DNA of 64,000 nucleotides, from positions 72,920 through 136,919 of the forward strand of contig NZ_JAFFPR010000019.1 of NCBI RefSeq assembly GCF_016918735.1. The letters are read 5' to 3'. Made by a program: the position numbers and the translations under genes. Source of the DNA: Leptospira abararensis. GTDB taxonomy: Bacteria > Spirochaetota > Leptospiria > Leptospirales > Leptospiraceae. The notes beneath the pieces are model-generated. The model was given only the letters and a program-made list of their open reading frames with translations, did not search any database and was not told the origin of the DNA. This document shows positions 7,996 to 16,904 of this stretch, piece after piece. Each line of letters begins with the position of its first letter. Position 1 is the stretch's first letter.

Positions 7996-9852
7996 ATGGC
8001 ACGGATTCTCATCATCATTCTCCTTCTTTTTGGGAACGGGCTCATAAGCTCGCAAAGTGTAAAAAATGGAATCCAGGTTTTGGAGGGGGACCTCCTGAAT
8101 ACGGGCCATCTCCTCCGCACGGACAAACAGGTTTTCCGCATTAGCGGTGGTGTTTTACAGGAAGAGTTGGCTTATTTAGCAGGAAAAAAGATACGGATGT
8201 TATGCGATGTCCAAGGGGAGACCTGCAGCCCTATTCGTTATGAAATGGAACCTTTTGAATCTGGCAAAACTCCAGATTGGACATTAAAAAAAATCCCTCG
8301 TTATGTAACTGGGGGCCTTTTTTCTTTCAACCCGCAGTGTACTCCTGATGGAAAAATTTTATTTTGGACGGCCCTTGTTCGCGAAGGGGGAAGATCCACT
8401 CAAAAAATTTGGGCCGCCAAACGAGACCAATACGGATTTTGGATGCAGGGAGAACAACTTCCGACACCACTCAACAATCGTTTTCCTTCTGCTGTGATTT
8501 CGGCTTTACCCGGTGGGAACGAACTATTTGTATTTGGTAATTTTGGGGAAGAGGAGATGTTGGATAACCTGAAAAAAGAGATGGTATACAAATCTCAAAT
8601 TGCCTCCAGAGAAGCACAGAATCCAAAAGAGTTTCATATTGTTCTGACTAAGTTAGAAACTGAATATAAAGAACGATCAGAAAAAATTCAAAACCGCGCT
8701 CCGCTGTACAAAACACATAAAACCGAATCGGGTTGGTCAATGCCTTCCCCCATTAATTTCCCTAGTTTTTATAATTGGTATAGAAAAGCAGACAATCCCA
8801 ACCAACAGGTATTTGGTGGTTCGGCTTTGGCATCCAGTGGTAGGACACTGATTTATTCAGCCCAACAAAAGAAAAATTTTGGTAAGTTAGATTTATATGT
8901 AAGTTTACAAAACGATTCTGGTGTTTTTGAGGAAGGAATCAATTTAGGAAACACTTTGAATACTGGAGAAGAGGAGATGGCTCCTTTTCTTGGGCCAGAT
9001 GACAAAACTTTATATTTCTCTTCGTCCGGAAGAAAGGAAGGAATTTCTATTTTTATCTCTAGAAGATTAAATGATTCTTGGACTTCTTGGTCAGAACCTC
9101 AAGAATTATCTCCTAACCTAAGAGGTGTTAATTTCTTTAGTATCCCAGCGGTAGGGAACTGGGCCTATATGTCTAGGGAAGGGGAACTATATATGGCCGC
9201 TATCCCTCACCATTTCCAACCAGAACCTGTGGTTGTGATTAAAGGAAAGGTAGTAGATGAAGAAGGAAAACCACTTTCGGCATTTGTTCAATATGAATCT
9301 TTAACTAGAAAAAAATCCATTGGTTCAACGGTGAGTGATCCAGCGACAGGTGAGTTTAGTATCATCCTTCCCTATGATGATAATTATGGTTTTTACGGAG
9401 AAAAAGAAGGATACCTTCCTGTTTCACAGAACCTGAATTTGGTGGGTAAAGAAAAAGAAGACAAAGAAAAAACAGTCCTTTTGGTCCTTCCCAAATTAAA
9501 GAAGGGAAACCAAATTGTGATGAACAATTTGTTTTTTGCGTTCCGCTCTGCCGAGCTCACCAAAGAATCGGAACCGGAACTGGACAGATTGGCAGGAATC
9601 CTCAGAAAATCGGGCAATTTAAAGATCCTAATCGAAGGGCATACGGACAATGTAGGAACAAAATCAGCCAACCAAAAGTTGTCACTCGAAAGAGCAAATT
9701 CGGTTGCTAATTATTTGAAGTCTAAACATAAAATAGAAGAATCACGAATTGCGATCGTAGGTCATGGTCCTCAAGTGCCCATTGCAGACAATTCGACCGA
9801 AGAGGGTCGCGGGACGAACCGAAGGGTAGTCTTTAAAATTTCAGAAGAGTAA
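7996..9852 (+). CDS. OmpA-family protein with WD40-like propeller and CarboxypepD-reg domain
   Basis: 618 residues with a signal peptide (residues 1-19). Residues about 75-410 contain PD40/WD40-like blades such as APFLGPDDKTLYFSSSGRKE. Residues about 415-490 form a carboxypeptidase-regulatory-like sandwich starting KGKVVDEEGKPLSAF. The C-terminal 110 residues are an OmpA peptidoglycan-binding domain with the signature IEGHTDNVGTKSANQKLS and the Asp/Arg pair used to bind diaminopimelate (LERANSVANYL). The protein probably bridges the outer envelope and the cell wall. The next gene starts 3 bp after the stop, so the three genes to 11618 look like one operon. Confidence 0.85.
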   Translation: MARILIIILLLFGNGLISSQSVKNGIQVLEGDLLNTGHLLRTDKQVFRISGGVLQEELAYLAGKKIRMLCDVQGETCSPIRYEMEPFESGKTPDWTLKKIPRYVTGGLFSFNPQCTPDGKILFWTALVREGGRSTQKIWAAKRDQYGFWMQGEQLPTPLNNRFPSAVISALPGGNELFVFGNFGEEEMLDNLKKEMVYKSQIASREAQNPKEFHIVLTKLETEYKERSEKIQNRAPLYKTHKTESGWSMPSPINFPSFYNWYRKADNPNQQVFGGSALASSGRTLIYSAQQKKNFGKLDLYVSLQNDSGVFEEGINLGNTLNTGEEEMAPFLGPDDKTLYFSSSGRKEGISIFISRRLNDSWTSWSEPQELSPNLRGVNFFSIPAVGNWAYMSREGELYMAAIPHHFQPEPVVVIKGKVVDEEGKPLSAFVQYESLTRKKSIGSTVSDPATGEFSIILPYDDNYGFYGEKEGYLPVSQNLNLVGKEKEDKEKTVLLVLPKLKKGNQIVMNNLFFAFRSAELTKESEPELDRLAGILRKSGNLKILIEGHTDNVGTKSANQKLSLERANSVANYLKSKHKIEESRIAIVGHGPQVPIADNSTEEGRGTNRRVVFKISEE

Positions 9853-9855
9853 TTC

Positions 9856-10593
9856 ATGGACATCAAAAATATCAATATACCCAAAGTCAATGTAGACACC
9901 CAAAAGATGATGGGTGCGGTCGATGGTCTTGTGGATAAAATCCCATCCCAAGTCCAAGACTTACTTAAAAAAATTGCCATCTCACTTTTTGTTTTTTTTC
10001 TTATCATGGCCATTTATGTCGGTTGGACCCATGGTTGGGAAAATGCCAAACCCCAAGGGATGCAACTCGCCCAGGACACAAGAAGTTTGTTTCTAACAGA
10101 AATTGAAAGGGATTACAATAGAAAACGCAAAGATGTCCGGATGTCCGATCCTGAAGATTTAAAGTATGAATCGAATCGTAAGATGCAATTTGATTTTATC
10201 AGCGAACGGGAATCTAACGGATACACACACGATACCATCCCAGAAGAACAAGATTTTTTGGGAAAAGAATATGATTTTAGAAATCGTAAAGCCGAAGATA
10301 CAACAGTTCCTCCCATATACACTCCCTCAGGTGATGGTTTGATCCCAGCTCCGATTGATGTGGTCCCTATGGTACCTAGAGAGGATTCCAAATCTACATC
10401 ACCAATATCTGATTCTGAATCCGATTTACGAATGCAAAGGATGCTTGAGAGAGTGTCTGATTTAGAAAAGAAAGTGAAGGCAAAAAACGAAGAAAAGAAT
10501 TTGGAAACTTTGAAGTTACCTAAACCACCGGAGTCGAATGAAGGTTTGGGAAAACCGAGAAGTTTAGAAAGAATTCCAAAGAACTTACGATGA
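9856..10593 (+). CDS. single-pass membrane protein of unknown function
   Basis: 245 residues. One membrane segment (about 43-60, ISLFVFFLIMAIYVGW) follows a 40-residue amphipathic N-terminus; the remainder is charged and probably periplasmic, with a Pro-rich stretch (about 150-175) and a coiled coil near 195-218. I recognise no family. Its position between an OmpA-like wall binder and a TPR lipoprotein-like gene, with an ATGA overlap to the latter, suggests it works with them as an envelope-spanning or anchoring partner. Confidence 0.65.
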   Translation: MDIKNINIPKVNVDTQKMMGAVDGLVDKIPSQVQDLLKKIAISLFVFFLIMAIYVGWTHGWENAKPQGMQLAQDTRSLFLTEIERDYNRKRKDVRMSDPEDLKYESNRKMQFDFISERESNGYTHDTIPEEQDFLGKEYDFRNRKAEDTTVPPIYTPSGDGLIPAPIDVVPMVPREDSKSTSPISDSESDLRMQRMLERVSDLEKKVKAKNEEKNLETLKLPKPPESNEGLGKPRSLERIPKNLR

Positions 10594-11618
10594 ATGGTAA
10601 CCTTTTGTTTTTTACTTCCAAGTTTCTAGTTTTGATTTCTAAGCCCGGTTTCTTTGTGATCGTTTTATTTCCTATTTTGAGTATGGGACAAATCTTTCCG
10701 CTCCAAGCGCAAACGACTGAATTGTTTTTACCTTTTCCAGAAACTTGGAACAAAGATACCACAAATTCTGGAATGGAACCTTCTTCCAGTAATCCCGCAA
10801 ATTCGAATGCAAGTGTCAAACCAAACACAAATTCTAACTCCAGTGTTATTTCTAATTCACAATCTCTGCCATCTACATCTACAGAAACAAATGGGGAAAC
10901 TCCTGGCTCTTCTCTTGCTTCCAACAATCAAACTTCTGTTACAACCAAACCAAAGCCAGTAGAGAAGAAGAAAAAAAAGAAGGAAGTGGTCGATCCGTCA
11001 CAAGCATCTTTTCAAAAGGGAAAGGCTTATTTAACGAGAGACCAAAAGAAATCCGCCGAATCTGAGTTTGCTGATTCCTATGGAAAGGAAGGGGATGCGG
11101 CAAAGTTTTCCCGAGTGGAAAACACAAACCTTTTTGGTCTGGAAGGAAAGGATAAAGAATCGACTGGCCTTGTGGAAAAACAAGAAGACCCAGATCTTAA
11201 AATCAAAACTCAGTTTGAACTCGCAAGATCTCTCGATCGTATTGGAAATCCCGATTCAGAAGAAAAAGCCTATAAGGAATACCTAAAACTAGTGACTGAG
11301 TTTCCAAAACACCCGGAGCTCACACCTAGATCGCATTATGCGGTTGCCGTCCTTCTCATCCGTAAAAAAGAATTTCGTTCGGCAGCACACCATCTGGTGA
11401 GTATCTTAAAGAATTTTAAAGAATCTGCAGAGTTCCATCCGGCGCATTATTATTTAGGGAAAATTTACGAAAGCAGTTGGGACGAGCGGGATTTGGAACG
11501 TTCCTTAAAATACTACCAACTCTATATGAATGGAATGGAGGGAAAAACACCAACGCCCGGTTATGATTTTAGAAAAGAAACCCGCGAAAGACTGCGGGTT
11601 TTAGGTTCTTCGATTTAA
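10590..11618 (+). CDS. exported TPR-repeat protein
   Basis: 342 residues with an N-terminal hydrophobic signal (about 12-35, cleavage near LQA-QT). A long Ser/Asn/Thr-rich low-complexity linker (about 50-115) and a Lys-rich patch follow, then helical TPR-like repeats (about 120-335), for example SHYAVAVLLIRKKEFRSAA and AEFHPAHYYLGKIYES. Probably a periplasmic scaffold. It overlaps the preceding gene by ATGA, so translation is likely coupled. A terminator-like hairpin lies within its last codons. Confidence 0.75.
   Translation: MNGNLLFFTSKFLVLISKPGFFVIVLFPILSMGQIFPLQAQTTELFLPFPETWNKDTTNSGMEPSSSNPANSNASVKPNTNSNSSVISNSQSLPSTSTETNGETPGSSLASNNQTSVTTKPKPVEKKKKKKEVVDPSQASFQKGKAYLTRDQKKSAESEFADSYGKEGDAAKFSRVENTNLFGLEGKDKESTGLVEKQEDPDLKIKTQFELARSLDRIGNPDSEEKAYKEYLKLVTEFPKHPELTPRSHYAVAVLLIRKKEFRSAAHHLVSILKNFKESAEFHPAHYYLGKIYESSWDERDLERSLKYYQLYMNGMEGKTPTPGYDFRKETRERLRVLGSSI
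11578..11602 (+). terminator. intrinsic terminator embedded in 3' end of TPR gene
   Basis: AAACCCGC (11578-11585), 8-base loop, GCGGGTTT (11594-11601) then T: a perfect GC-containing 8 bp stem ending in a TTTT run. It sits entirely inside the coding sequence, 17-40 bp before the stop, and would end the three-gene OmpA operon before the convergent cheX. Confidence 0.6.
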
Positions 11619-11627
11619 GACTTTAAG

Positions 11628-12092
11628 TTAAGCAATAGCGACATTCACTTCGATTCGTCCAAACTTGGAATATAAGTTGATGGACAAAGTTGGTTTTTTG
11701 TTAAACCGAACCGAAGTGTTATTTGTTTCTTGGATGTTAGGAGTTGTAATTTCTACAGATTGGCCTGCCGATGTAAAAATGTTCATCGCATTACCGGTGG
11801 TCATGTTGGCAATCTCACCGAGGATGTCTTTGTATTCGTTTTTTACATCTTCATCGGAAAGGCCTGGCACTAACTTACGAGACACTTTGTATGCAGCATC
11901 GAGGTTCATACTATAAACCACTTCACCACTAAAGGAACCTACCACACCAATGATAATCGCAATTTCGTGGCTTGGAGCTGGTGAGTCCTTGATTCCGATT
12001 TTTCCTCGGATGAGATCCTGTTGTAACACATCGCGAAATACGATAGTGGCTGCTTCCAGGAAAGGGTTGATGAAGTCGGCTTTAATTTGCAT
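11628..12092 (-). CDS. cheX: CheX-type CheY-P phosphatase
   Basis: 154 residues, the length of CheX, which removes phosphate from CheY-P in spirochaete chemotaxis. The catalytic E-x2-N pattern is visible in the helix EYKDILGEIANMTTGNAMN (E and N of EIAN). The N-terminus (MQIKADFINPFLEAATIVF) and the strand IIIGVVGSFSGEVVYSM also fit. Cytoplasmic. It directly abuts the upstream PpiD-like gene, so it is likely cotranscribed with it, an unexpected pairing. A chemoreceptor is encoded at 49-51 kb. Confidence 0.88.
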   Translation of the reverse strand: MQIKADFINPFLEAATIVFRDVLQQDLIRGKIGIKDSPAPSHEIAIIIGVVGSFSGEVVYSMNLDAAYKVSRKLVPGLSDEDVKNEYKDILGEIANMTTGNAMNIFTSAGQSVEITTPNIQETNNTSVRFNKKPTLSINLYSKFGRIEVNVAIA

Positions 12093-13334
12093 TTATTCTA
12101 AAGAGAGAAGGCCTTTTTTCTCTACGTTGTATTCTGCTGCTATGGACTGGTTTATTTCAAGAAAAAAGCTAAGAAGTTGCCTTTGTTTCAGAAAATCTGC
12201 AGCCTGATCCGCCGGTTTTTTGGCTGTGGTTTGTCCGTAGGTTAGAGCACCAAATTCCACATAAACCTGTTTGTCGTTGTCAGAGAAAGGACCCACGACC
12301 GTTTTTTTGCTAAATGGATCGTTAGCTAGGGTTTCCCAAAACTTAGCAGAGTTCGCCAAACGGTAGCTATTGCCACGGTTAGAGGTAACAAGTTTTAAGT
12401 CAGACAAAGAAACATTTGATACGGATTCAATGGGTTGTAAAGTTTCCTCAGCAATGGCTTCTAAAGCATTGGGTTCTGAAATTTTGGAAGCAATACGGCC
12501 TTTCCATACTTCTACTTCTTTTCTTTTGCGATCAAATTTCATTTTAGAAAGTAGGAGCGGTTTTCTTGATTCGAAACTGACAAAATTTCCAGAAGGGTCT
12601 TTCGAGAGGGTTCCGTCTTTCTTTTCTTTCTCATACTCTTTCATAAGTTCTGAATCAGAAATATTAATTTTGGCTTCGACGGCGTTCAGCAAATTGACCT
12701 CAGAAATGGCCACAATCCGAAAAGAAATTTTGGCCCGTTTGGCTTCATCTTCCAATTCCACTTCGTTTTCTGTGGGAGCGAGAGGTTGTTCCAAAAAGTT
12801 GGGGAAAAGAGCATACCCAGTGGCAGAATCGATACGGTAGTTCATCGGAGCCGAACGGTAGATTTGTTGGTAAATTTCAGTAAGAGAACGAGAGTCTTCT
12901 TCTCCGTATCCTGCTTGGGAAACCGATTCTTTATGCACTTCGCGCGCTTGTTTGGACATTTCCCGTTTGATGCTGATCTCAGATACTTGGAAGCCAACGG
13001 AAGTGGCAATGTCGTTGGCAATGTAGATTTCCCGAACGGTAGAATAGGCGCAGGAATTGAGAAGTTCCGGATTTTGGGCCGTTTCTCTTCCGTATTGTTG
13101 GTATCTATAGTAACAATCACGTTTGGCGGCGTTGAAGTAATCCACGGGAATGCTTCTACCTGCAATGGTACCTGCTTTGGTCGAATTTTGGCCTGTGATG
13201 GCACCCATTAGGCTTTGTTCTGCATCACCAGGTAAAAAGGTTATGATAAGGGTTCCGACCAAAATGAATAAAAAGAGAGCAATAATCGTACGATAAATTT
13301 TTTCTTTGAGGGTAGAGGGTTCTTCTTCGAACAT
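12093..13334 (-). CDS. PpiD/SurA-N-like membrane-anchored folding factor
   Basis: About 413 residues from the ATG at 13334 (an upstream in-frame TTG at 13385 would add 17). A short cytoplasmic tail precedes one membrane helix (TIIALFLFILVGTLIITFL), then a large periplasmic region that opens with an AGTIAGRSIPVDYFN segment, the G-x-I-x-G-xx-I start typical of SurA/PpiD N-terminal chaperone domains. A parvulin PPIase domain with its usual motifs is not evident, so this may be a chaperone-only PpiD relative. It is cotranscribed with cheX (stop and start adjacent). Confidence 0.6.
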   Translation of the reverse strand: MFEEEPSTLKEKIYRTIIALFLFILVGTLIITFLPGDAEQSLMGAITGQNSTKAGTIAGRSIPVDYFNAAKRDCYYRYQQYGRETAQNPELLNSCAYSTVREIYIANDIATSVGFQVSEISIKREMSKQAREVHKESVSQAGYGEEDSRSLTEIYQQIYRSAPMNYRIDSATGYALFPNFLEQPLAPTENEVELEDEAKRAKISFRIVAISEVNLLNAVEAKINISDSELMKEYEKEKKDGTLSKDPSGNFVSFESRKPLLLSKMKFDRKRKEVEVWKGRIASKISEPNALEAIAEETLQPIESVSNVSLSDLKLVTSNRGNSYRLANSAKFWETLANDPFSKKTVVGPFSDNDKQVYVEFGALTYGQTTAKKPADQAADFLKQRQLLSFFLEINQSIAAEYNVEKKGLLSLE

Positions 13335-13419
13335 AAAGGAAGCGTTTCCGTTTCCGAAACCCTTGTAAAGAAAAAATGTAATCAAGGGATTCGCAGTTTG
13401 GCAAGATAATATAGGTAGT

Positions 13420-14067
13420 ATGTTGTTTGCAGCCTTTGCTATGATTCTTGTGGGTGTCCTATGTTTCTTGTACGTAGCCCTTTCCCCGCAGAAATCGAAA
13501 CCTACGGCATACCAACCGCGAAAAGCGCAAACCCTCGGTGCCTACCGAATGCCTCAAGGCCCTTCCGTTTCTCCCCAACTGGATGAACGAATCAGAAAAG
13601 AACGTGCCATTTCGGATGACCGCCATATTTCCTTTTCATTGCCCGAAGAAGTGACACCTTCTGTAGTCCAAAAATCGGAAGTTCTGCTCCCAACAGGGGA
13701 TGGAAGTTTGGAACAAGAACCACCAGCGCCCAAAGAGAGTAGATTTCAAATAGAAGGGACTTTGTTTTTGGATTATTCCGGTAAACTTACGTTTGGTGAT
13801 GAGTCTTCTGATATCGATGTTATGGAAGATGGATTAAAAAATTTCAAACGAATTGGTTCAGGAAGTTTAAGTGAGGAAAATGGAAAATTTTTATTCCATT
13901 CTGGAAATGTAACTTATACCTACACTCCCGAAGAATTGGAACAAGTGGTTTTACACAACCAAGGCATTGTATTTCTTTTAAAAGATACGAAAGCCCCAAA
14001 ACCAGTGTTTTTCACAAAAGACATCGATACCTTCAAAGATTTTTTAAAACAAGCTGCTTTAGTTTAA
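13420..14067 (+). CDS. membrane-anchored hypothetical protein
   Basis: 215 residues. An N-terminal membrane helix (residues 2-21) is followed by a basic, Pro/Gln-rich linker and a C-terminal strand-rich domain (about 108-215: FQIEGTLFLDYSGKLTFG, FLFHSGNVTYTY). The compact domain suggests a beta fold but I do not recognise it. Ribosome site AGGTAG lies just upstream of the ATG. It diverges from the PpiD-like/cheX pair and converges with the DUF389 gene (10 bp gap). Confidence 0.6.
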   Translation: MLFAAFAMILVGVLCFLYVALSPQKSKPTAYQPRKAQTLGAYRMPQGPSVSPQLDERIRKERAISDDRHISFSLPEEVTPSVVQKSEVLLPTGDGSLEQEPPAPKESRFQIEGTLFLDYSGKLTFGDESSDIDVMEDGLKNFKRIGSGSLSEENGKFLFHSGNVTYTYTPEELEQVVLHNQGIVFLLKDTKAPKPVFFTKDIDTFKDFLKQAALV

Positions 14068-14077
14068 TTTGACCTCA

Positions 14078-15394
14078 TTAAAAGTTTTTCTGAGATTTTG
14101 AGATTTCTCTTGTGATGAGTTCTATTTGTTTTTCTCCTGTTCGCAGTTGGATGTATTGAATTAACTTTCTTTTTTCCTCATCTTTTGGTAGTTTTGTCCA
14201 TTCAGAATCAAATAGGTTCGTATCCAAATACATGTTTTGGTTCATATCGAATTTTTTGGTTTTTGCAAAACTAGCGGAAACCAAATCAGGGTAAAAAATT
14301 TGGATTTCTTTCGATAGCATTTCCGTGTTTGTTTGACCAATATTCATTTGGTTTTTGTAAATTTCAGAAAGAATCTCAAATTTTAAATGATCGATATTGG
14401 TTTGAGATATGTCCTGGTGAATGATGAGTTTTACGTCAGTTAGATTGTAGTATTTTAATTTATTAGTAAGTTCTTTTTCTTTTGCCAAATCAATTTTTTG
14501 TCCGATGATGGTGAGTTCAATTTTTTGATTTGTGTAGGTTATTTCTTTTTCCAAAACTCTTCTGTTGTCTATGGTGATTTCATTTCGAATGAATTCTTCC
14601 GCTTTTCCTTTAAAATAAGAAGTTCGCACAATATGATAAGCGGTGAAAATGGAAGGGATGAGTAGTATGAGAGCAAAAATACTTAAATAAATTTTGACCT
14701 TAACTTCTCTTTCTTTGTAAAGACCCCAATCGACTTTAGGAAACTCCATATACCGCACAAAAACAAAGGTGGCGATGGCGATAAAAATTGAATTAATCAA
14801 GTAGAGATAAGTAGCACCAAAAAAATAAGACCAGTTCCCTTGCGATAGTCCATAACCTGCTGTGCAGAGAGGGGGCATCAGGGCTGTGGCAATGGCAACA
14901 CCCGCAATGGCAGTTCCTTTTTCTTTTCTTGTGTTGGCAATGATACCCGTAGCTCCCCCAAAGATGGCAATGAGAGCGTCGTAAATTGTCGGTGAGGTTC
15001 TTGCTAATAATTCTGATTGGGCTTCATCAATAGGAGAGAGAGAAAAATAAAGAAAGGAGGTCGCAATGCTTGCGAAAGTCGCCACAGCTAAAGTACGAAG
15101 GAATTTTTTTAAATTTTCAAAGTCGTTTGTGGCAGCGGCAAATCCAATCCCAACGATTGGTCCCATAAGAGGTGATACAAGCATAGCCCCAATGATGACA
15201 GCCGTGGAGTTGACATTGAGACCGATGCTTGCAATGAAAATGGCAAAGATGAGAGTCCACAAATTGGTGCCTGTTAATTCGGCTCCCTTTTGAACGGATT
15301 CAATAGTGCCCGGCCGATCTAAATCGTCGAGTAGATGGAACCTGGGAGCCAACCATAAATAAAAGGAAACAATCGGATTCTTTGGGGATGCCAT
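14078..15394 (-). CDS. DUF389 family membrane protein
   Basis: 438 residues. Six hydrophobic segments (about 40-250) contain the family's conserved NVNSTAVIIGAMLVSPLMGPI and ATALMPPLCTAGYGL stretches. A soluble C-terminal region of about 180 residues follows, predicted extracytoplasmic or cytoplasmic. DUF389/TIGR00341 proteins are widespread membrane proteins without an agreed function. It lies downstream of patD on the same strand with a 58 bp gap and could be a read-through member of the gab operon, but nothing links it functionally. Confidence 0.82.
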   Translation of the reverse strand: MASPKNPIVSFYLWLAPRFHLLDDLDRPGTIESVQKGAELTGTNLWTLIFAIFIASIGLNVNSTAVIIGAMLVSPLMGPIVGIGFAAATNDFENLKKFLRTLAVATFASIATSFLYFSLSPIDEAQSELLARTSPTIYDALIAIFGGATGIIANTRKEKGTAIAGVAIATALMPPLCTAGYGLSQGNWSYFFGATYLYLINSIFIAIATFVFVRYMEFPKVDWGLYKEREVKVKIYLSIFALILLIPSIFTAYHIVRTSYFKGKAEEFIRNEITIDNRRVLEKEITYTNQKIELTIIGQKIDLAKEKELTNKLKYYNLTDVKLIIHQDISQTNIDHLKFEILSEIYKNQMNIGQTNTEMLSKEIQIFYPDLVSASFAKTKKFDMNQNMYLDTNLFDSEWTKLPKDEEKRKLIQYIQLRTGEKQIELITREISKSQKNF

Positions 15395-15452
15395 AGTTTC
15401 TTAGACATCCCAAGTTGTTTTTTAGTTTCTAGAATTCTTAGTCTTAATGAAT

Positions 15453-16898
15453 CTAAACCCCACCCACCATTACGTGTTTGGTGATCAAATAATCACCTAC
15501 CGATTCGATCGATAAATCCTTACCAAATCCTGATTGTTTGAATCCACCATGCGGTGTTTCAGAAGCTAGTGGTAAGTGGTCATTGATCCAAACGGTTCCA
15601 AATTCAAATTGTTTGGCAACTCGCATAGCACGCGCTATATCCTTAGTCCAAATCGAAGAAGCAAGGCCGTATTGGACATCGTTTGCAAGCCTAATTCCTT
15701 CTTCTTCCTTATCATAGGATTGGATGGTAAGAACCGGCCCAAAGATTTCATTTTGGACTACATCAAAGTTTTGTTTTACATCGGTGATGACAGTCGGCGC
15801 AAAGAAATATCCTTTGTCTAGGCCTTTGGGAATTGCTCCACCGGTTAGGATTTTAGCACCTTGTTTTTTGGCACGGTCCATAAAACCTAAAACACGATCC
15901 CGGTGGATGCCAGAAATGAGAGGGCCCATTTCTGTTTTATCATTAAAGGGATCTCCCACGTTCACCGCTTTCATCGCATCTACAACCGCATCGGTGATTT
16001 TTTTCTGCAAATTTTTCGGAACAATGATTCTTGTGGCGGCCGTACAGTCTTGTCCTGAATTACAAGTGGCACCAAACGTTGCTTTGGCGGCAAACTGATT
16101 GATATCCACATCATCAAATACAAGGAGTGGTGCCTTCCCTCCAAGTTCTAAATGCACTCGTTTGAGAGAATCTGCCGCCGACTTCATGATGTTTTTTCCC
16201 GTTCCCGTCGAACCGGTCAGAGAAACCATACGAACCAGAGGATGGTCTACGATGGCTTGGCCTGTGGCATTGCCACCAGTGATGATATTAATGACCCCAT
16301 CCGGGATTCCGGCTTTTTTTGTTAGTTCAGCTAACATGAGAGAGGTGATTGGCGTTCCTGGTGCTGGTTTTAAAATCACAGTGCAGCCCGCAGCAAGGGC
16401 CGGTCCAAATTTCCAAACGGCCATAAGTAAGGGATAGTTCCAAGGTGCAATTTGACCCACAACACCGACTGGTTCCCGGCGCAAAATGGATGTGTATCCC
16501 GGTTGGTATTCGTTTGCACGACTCCCATGTACATCGCGAGCTGCTGTTGCAAAAAAACGAATGTTATCAACAGCAAAAGGAATGTCACCGGCGAGGCTCA
16601 AATTTTTATAAGGTTTTCCTGCATTCAGTGATTCGGCTTTTGCAAATTCTTTGGTTTTTTCTTCCAAAAGATCTGCCAATTTCCAAAGGGCTTTGGAACG
16701 TTCTGCCGGTGTGATCCCAGACCATCTTCCATCATAAAACGCTTTGTGAGCGGCCTTGGCTGCTTTGTCTACATCGGCCTTACTTGCATCTATGACTTTG
16801 GCAATTTTTTTGCCTGTGGCAGGATCTTCGATCTCCATAAGATTTCCGCCATTGGAACTTGTCCACTTCCCATCAATCCAAAGTTTAAACTGTTTCAT
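15453..16898 (-). CDS. patD: aminobutyraldehyde dehydrogenase (PatD-like)
   Basis: 481-residue NAD-dependent aldehyde dehydrogenase. The catalytic Cys is in NSGQDCTAATR and the general base Glu in HLELGGKAP; IAPWNYPLLMAVWK and FTGS-like SLTGSTGTGK mark the cofactor site. The GQDC motif, the SETPHGG segment and the overall similarity point to E. coli PatD (YdcW), which oxidises 4-aminobutanal from putrescine to GABA. Other betaine-type aldehyde dehydrogenases share these motifs, so substrate is inferred from context: it is the last gene of a gabD-gabT-patD operon, 6 bp after gabT, beside a polyamine transporter. Confidence 0.82.
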   Translation of the reverse strand: MKQFKLWIDGKWTSSNGGNLMEIEDPATGKKIAKVIDASKADVDKAAKAAHKAFYDGRWSGITPAERSKALWKLADLLEEKTKEFAKAESLNAGKPYKNLSLAGDIPFAVDNIRFFATAARDVHGSRANEYQPGYTSILRREPVGVVGQIAPWNYPLLMAVWKFGPALAAGCTVILKPAPGTPITSLMLAELTKKAGIPDGVINIITGGNATGQAIVDHPLVRMVSLTGSTGTGKNIMKSAADSLKRVHLELGGKAPLLVFDDVDINQFAAKATFGATCNSGQDCTAATRIIVPKNLQKKITDAVVDAMKAVNVGDPFNDKTEMGPLISGIHRDRVLGFMDRAKKQGAKILTGGAIPKGLDKGYFFAPTVITDVKQNFDVVQNEIFGPVLTIQSYDKEEEGIRLANDVQYGLASSIWTKDIARAMRVAKQFEFGTVWINDHLPLASETPHGGFKQSGFGKDLSIESVGDYLITKHVMVGGV

Positions 16899-16904
16899 TC
16901 TGTC

